This document shows positions 6,489 through 8,872 of a stretch of DNA of 8,872 nucleotides, in pieces. Each line of letters opens with the position of its first letter. Position 1 is the stretch's first letter. The stretch comes from Sedimentisphaerales bacterium (GTDB lineage Bacteria > Planctomycetota > Phycisphaerae > Sedimentisphaerales > SG8-4), in NCBI GenBank assembly GCA_016932895.1, contig JAFGCA010000270.1:1-8872 (forward strand), given 5' to 3'. The position numbers and the translations under genes are program-made. The notes below the pieces were generated by a model. It had not been told where the DNA came from. It searched no databases and saw only the letters and a program-made list of their open reading frames with translations.

Positions 6489-8872
6489 ATGGAACGACGA
6501 ATGCAAGCGCTTCTCTCGCTTCTGCTTCTTGGTGTCCTGAGCCCGTGTTCCGGGTGTTGGCAGACCGGACAGAAGAATCATCCAGCGATACCACAAGACG
6601 GTGTGATGCAATCGGCCCGCGAGATTCCGGTCCTGTACGACGTGGACGTGGTCGTCGTGGGCGGGACCTCCGGTGCGGTCACGGCCGCCGTCGCCGCCGC
6701 CCAGGAGGGAGCCAGCGTCTTCCTGGCCGCTCCGCGCACGTACCTCGGTGAAGACATCTGCGGAACCTACCGCCTGTGGCTGGACCCGGAGGAGGAACCC
6801 ACGTCCGCGCTGGCGAAGATCGTTTTCGCCGAACCGGACGTGTCTGCCCTGCTGCCGCAAAACACCATCCCCTTCACGTACGAAGCCGACGTGGCGTCCT
6901 GGTCACCTCACCAAGACACGAGCCCCCCTTCGATGCTCACCGACGGCAAGTGGCACAGTGCGCCGTCCCAGAGCGTCCAGTATAACGGGGACGTGAATAT
7001 CGTCACCGACTTCGGCAGCGAACAGTTCATCGGCAGAGTTCATGTCACGGTGTACCAGCGCGCCGCCGATTTCGAAGTCGCAAGCGTCCTCGTGCAAACC
7101 AGCAACGACGGGCAAAACTGGGAGCGGATCGCCCGCGTGGAGAACGACCGCCTCGGAGGCTCTTTCGAGGCAGAGGCAATCCCGCTGTCTGTCACCGTGG
7201 GACGGAACGCCCGATACGTGAAATTGAGTGTCGAAAAGACCCCCGAGGCCGGACGCGTGCTCCTGGGGGAAATTCTCTTTGAGAAAGAAACGCAGGACTC
7301 CCCGGCGGCGCCGTACCGCGTTCCCCCGACCCCGATGCGGGTCAAGCAGGCTCTCGATGATGCGCTGCTAAACGCAGGCGTCGGCTTCCTGTACGGCTGC
7401 TACGCCACGGACCTGCTCTACGATTCGACGGGGCATCCGGCCGGCATCGTCATGGCCAACCGCTCCGGGCGGCAGGCCGTCCGGGCCAAGGTCATCATCG
7501 ACGCAACGCAGCGTGCCGCCGTGGCGCGGATGGCCGGCGGGGAATTCGATCCCTATCCGGCCGGGATGCGCACGTTCAAAAGGATCGTCGTCGGTGGTCA
7601 GCCGCGCCGGGACCCGCTCATCGAGTCCCGCGTACTGCCTGCGCCGGTCTATGCCGGCAACGGCCGGGCCTATGAAGCGACCGAATACACGCTGGAACTT
7701 CCGATGAGCGACGGCTCCTTCGCCGCGTTCGCGGCCGCCGAGCAACTCGCGCGTGACAGAACGTGGCACCGCGGCCAGGTGGACGCCTCCGAGATGCTCT
7801 TCCAGGTCCCACCCGACCGCATGCGGGCCAGGAAGCCTCAGTGCTGCGTGTGGCCCGGGGCCGAAAAGGTCGCGCTGGAGGCGTTTCGCCCCGCCGGAAT
7901 CGAGAGAATGTTCGTCCTGGGAGGCTGTGCGGATGTCTCGCGGGGGGCCGTAGAAAAGATGCTGCGACCGCTCGAAATGATGCGTCTCGGCAGTCGGATC
8001 GGCACGGCGGCCGCCGCCGAAGCCCAGCGCACGGCAATGCCCCTGAACGTCAGGGTTGCCGCGCAGGCGGTCGATCCTGTGGCGGTCGGTGACATTGGGG
8101 AAGACCCGGCGTGGATGCGCGCGAGCCCGGACATCCCCCACATCGAGGCCGAGCCACAGGCCGTACCGGTGCTGGCCGAATACGACGTGGTCATCGTCGG
8201 CGGTGGCACGGGCGGCGCCCCGGCAGGCATCGCCGCCGCCCGCCAGGGAGCCAGGACCCTCGTGGTGGAATACCTCCACGGACTCGGCGGGATCGGCACG
8301 ATGGGCCTGATCGGCAAATACTACTATGGCTACCGCGAGGGTTTCACAAAGGAGCTGGACCAGGGCCTGGCCGAACTCGGCGGCGAAGCCGAAGGCAGGA
8401 GCGGACAGGGACAGGCATGGGACAGCCAATTGAAAATCGAATGGTACCGGCAGGAACTCCGTAAAGCCGGCGCCGACATCTGGTACGGCGCGCTCGGATG
8501 CGGCGCCTTCGTCGATGGCAATCAGGTCAAGGGCGTCGTCGTTGCCACTCCGCACGGCCGCGGCGTCGTGCTGGCCCGTGCGGTCATCGACTGCACCGGC
8601 AGTGCAGTGATCGCGGCCGCCGCCGGAGCCGACTGCGTCTACACTGCGGGTGAACACGTCGCCGTCCAGGGTACGGGACTGCCCCCGTGGGAACTGGGAG
8701 CGCGCTACACCAATACGGATTACACGTTTATCGACGACCTCGATGTGATGGACGCCTGGCGTTCGTTCCTGCTCGGCCGCAAGAAATTCGCCGGTCAGTA
8801 CGACCTGGCGCGAATCGTGGACACCCGCGAGCGACGGCAGATCGTCGGCGACTTCTGCCTCTCTCCGATGGA
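6489..8872 (+). CDS. Exported tandem FAD-dependent oxidoreductase with inserted discoidin-like domain (3' end outside the window)
   Basis: The frame is open for 794 codons to the right edge. An N-terminal signal (MERRMQALLSLLLLGV) ends in SPCSGC. Cys20 or Cys23 might be lipidated, but neither fits the lipobox well. Copy 1 of the FAD_oxidored-type fold covers about 51-515: beta-alpha-beta motif VVVVGGTSGAVTAA (54-67), IIDATQRAAVARMAGG (336-351), MFVLGGCADVSRG (474-486) and RLGSRIGTAAAAEA (499-512). A discoidin (F5/8 type C)-like beta-sandwich is inserted at about 135-266 (SVLVQTSNDGQNWERIARVE; ARYVKLSVEK). Copy 2 begins near 565 with VVIVGGGTGGAPAGIAAARQ and VIDCTGSAVIAAAAGAD (699-715), and continues past the window. 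Copy 2 has an intact GxGxxG (571-576). Copy 1 has Thr60 and Ala63 at the second and third positions, and Gln341 where Gly is usual. The family oxidises or reduces small molecules with FAD, but the substrate here is unknown. The discoidin domain suggests glycan or surface binding. Confidence 0.88.
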   Translation, partial: MERRMQALLSLLLLGVLSPCSGCWQTGQKNHPAIPQDGVMQSAREIPVLYDVDVVVVGGTSGAVTAAVAAAQEGASVFLAAPRTYLGEDICGTYRLWLDPEEEPTSALAKIVFAEPDVSALLPQNTIPFTYEADVASWSPHQDTSPPSMLTDGKWHSAPSQSVQYNGDVNIVTDFGSEQFIGRVHVTVYQRAADFEVASVLVQTSNDGQNWERIARVENDRLGGSFEAEAIPLSVTVGRNARYVKLSVEKTPEAGRVLLGEILFEKETQDSPAAPYRVPPTPMRVKQALDDALLNAGVGFLYGCYATDLLYDSTGHPAGIVMANRSGRQAVRAKVIIDATQRAAVARMAGGEFDPYPAGMRTFKRIVVGGQPRRDPLIESRVLPAPVYAGNGRAYEATEYTLELPMSDGSFAAFAAAEQLARDRTWHRGQVDASEMLFQVPPDRMRARKPQCCVWPGAEKVALEAFRPAGIERMFVLGGCADVSRGAVEKMLRPLEMMRLGSRIGTAAAAEAQRTAMPLNVRVAAQAVDPVAVGDIGEDPAWMRASPDIPHIEAEPQAVPVLAEYDVVIVGGGTGGAPAGIAAARQGARTLVVEYLHGLGGIGTMGLIGKYYYGYREGFTKELDQGLAELGGEAEGRSGQGQAWDSQLKIEWYRQELRKAGADIWYGALGCGAFVDGNQVKGVVVATPHGRGVVLARAVIDCTGSAVIAAAAGADCVYTAGEHVAVQGTGLPPWELGARYTNTDYTFIDDLDVMDAWRSFLLGRKKFAGQYDLARIVDTRERRQIVGDFCLSPM

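Noticed and set aside
7368..8657. 429-codon minus-strand open frame
   Set aside because: It is antisense to the flavoprotein, which shows both FAD motifs. The minus frame is rich in His, Asp, Arg and Gly without domain features.
1..8872. CRISPR array, tRNA/rRNA genes, insertion-sequence ends or phage/defence genes
   Set aside because: No regularly spaced repeats, no cloverleaf-like or rRNA-like stretches, and no transposase or defence motifs were seen on either strand.

Overview
The window looks like a piece of a Planctomycetota (probably Phycisphaerae-type) genome. Close PVC relatives such as Verrucomicrobiota or Lentisphaerota cannot be excluded. The evidence is indirect: a high-GC sequence, an ECF sigma factor translationally coupled to a FecR-type membrane protein, a giant secreted beta-helix protein with the closing signatures 'SPC(I/V)xAGDP' and 'DIGADE/MGAYGG', and a secreted flavoprotein carrying a discoidin-like domain. 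No RNA gene, CRISPR array, insertion sequence or phage gene was found.

Layout. On the minus strand, reading right to left, are: (i) a 1295-residue exported protein at 1683-5570 with the order signal peptide, beta-helix, two PKD-like domains, a seven-motif beta-propeller and a second beta-helix; (ii) a 250-base gap; (iii) an ECF sigma factor at 833-1432; (iv) a single-pass FecR-domain protein at 836 down to the left edge, whose 3' end is missing. The sigma stop and FecR start share an ATGA overlap, and a near-perfect Shine-Dalgarno sequence lies inside the end of the sigma gene. On the plus strand a second exported protein starts at 6489 and runs off the right edge. It is a tandem FAD-dependent oxidoreductase, and its first FAD fold is interrupted by a discoidin (F5/8 type C)-like domain.

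The two large genes are divergent and separated by 918 bases (5571-6488) with no convincing gene. This spacer holds a good sigma-70-like promoter (6348-6375) for the flavoprotein gene, a strong GC-rich hairpin in the predicted leader (6400-6429), a compact hairpin at 5884-5908, a T9 tract, and a short 12-base-period direct repeat.

How the parts may work together is inference. The sigma/FecR pair is a typical surface-signalling or cell-envelope regulatory module. The two exported proteins have modules typical of surface or extracellular polysaccharide binding and processing. No catalytic glycan-active residues were identified, so a polysaccharide function is only a hypothesis. The most unusual items are the near-symmetric architecture of the 1295-residue protein with a duplicated beta-helix cassette, and the secreted tandem flavoprotein whose first FAD site looks altered while the second looks intact.
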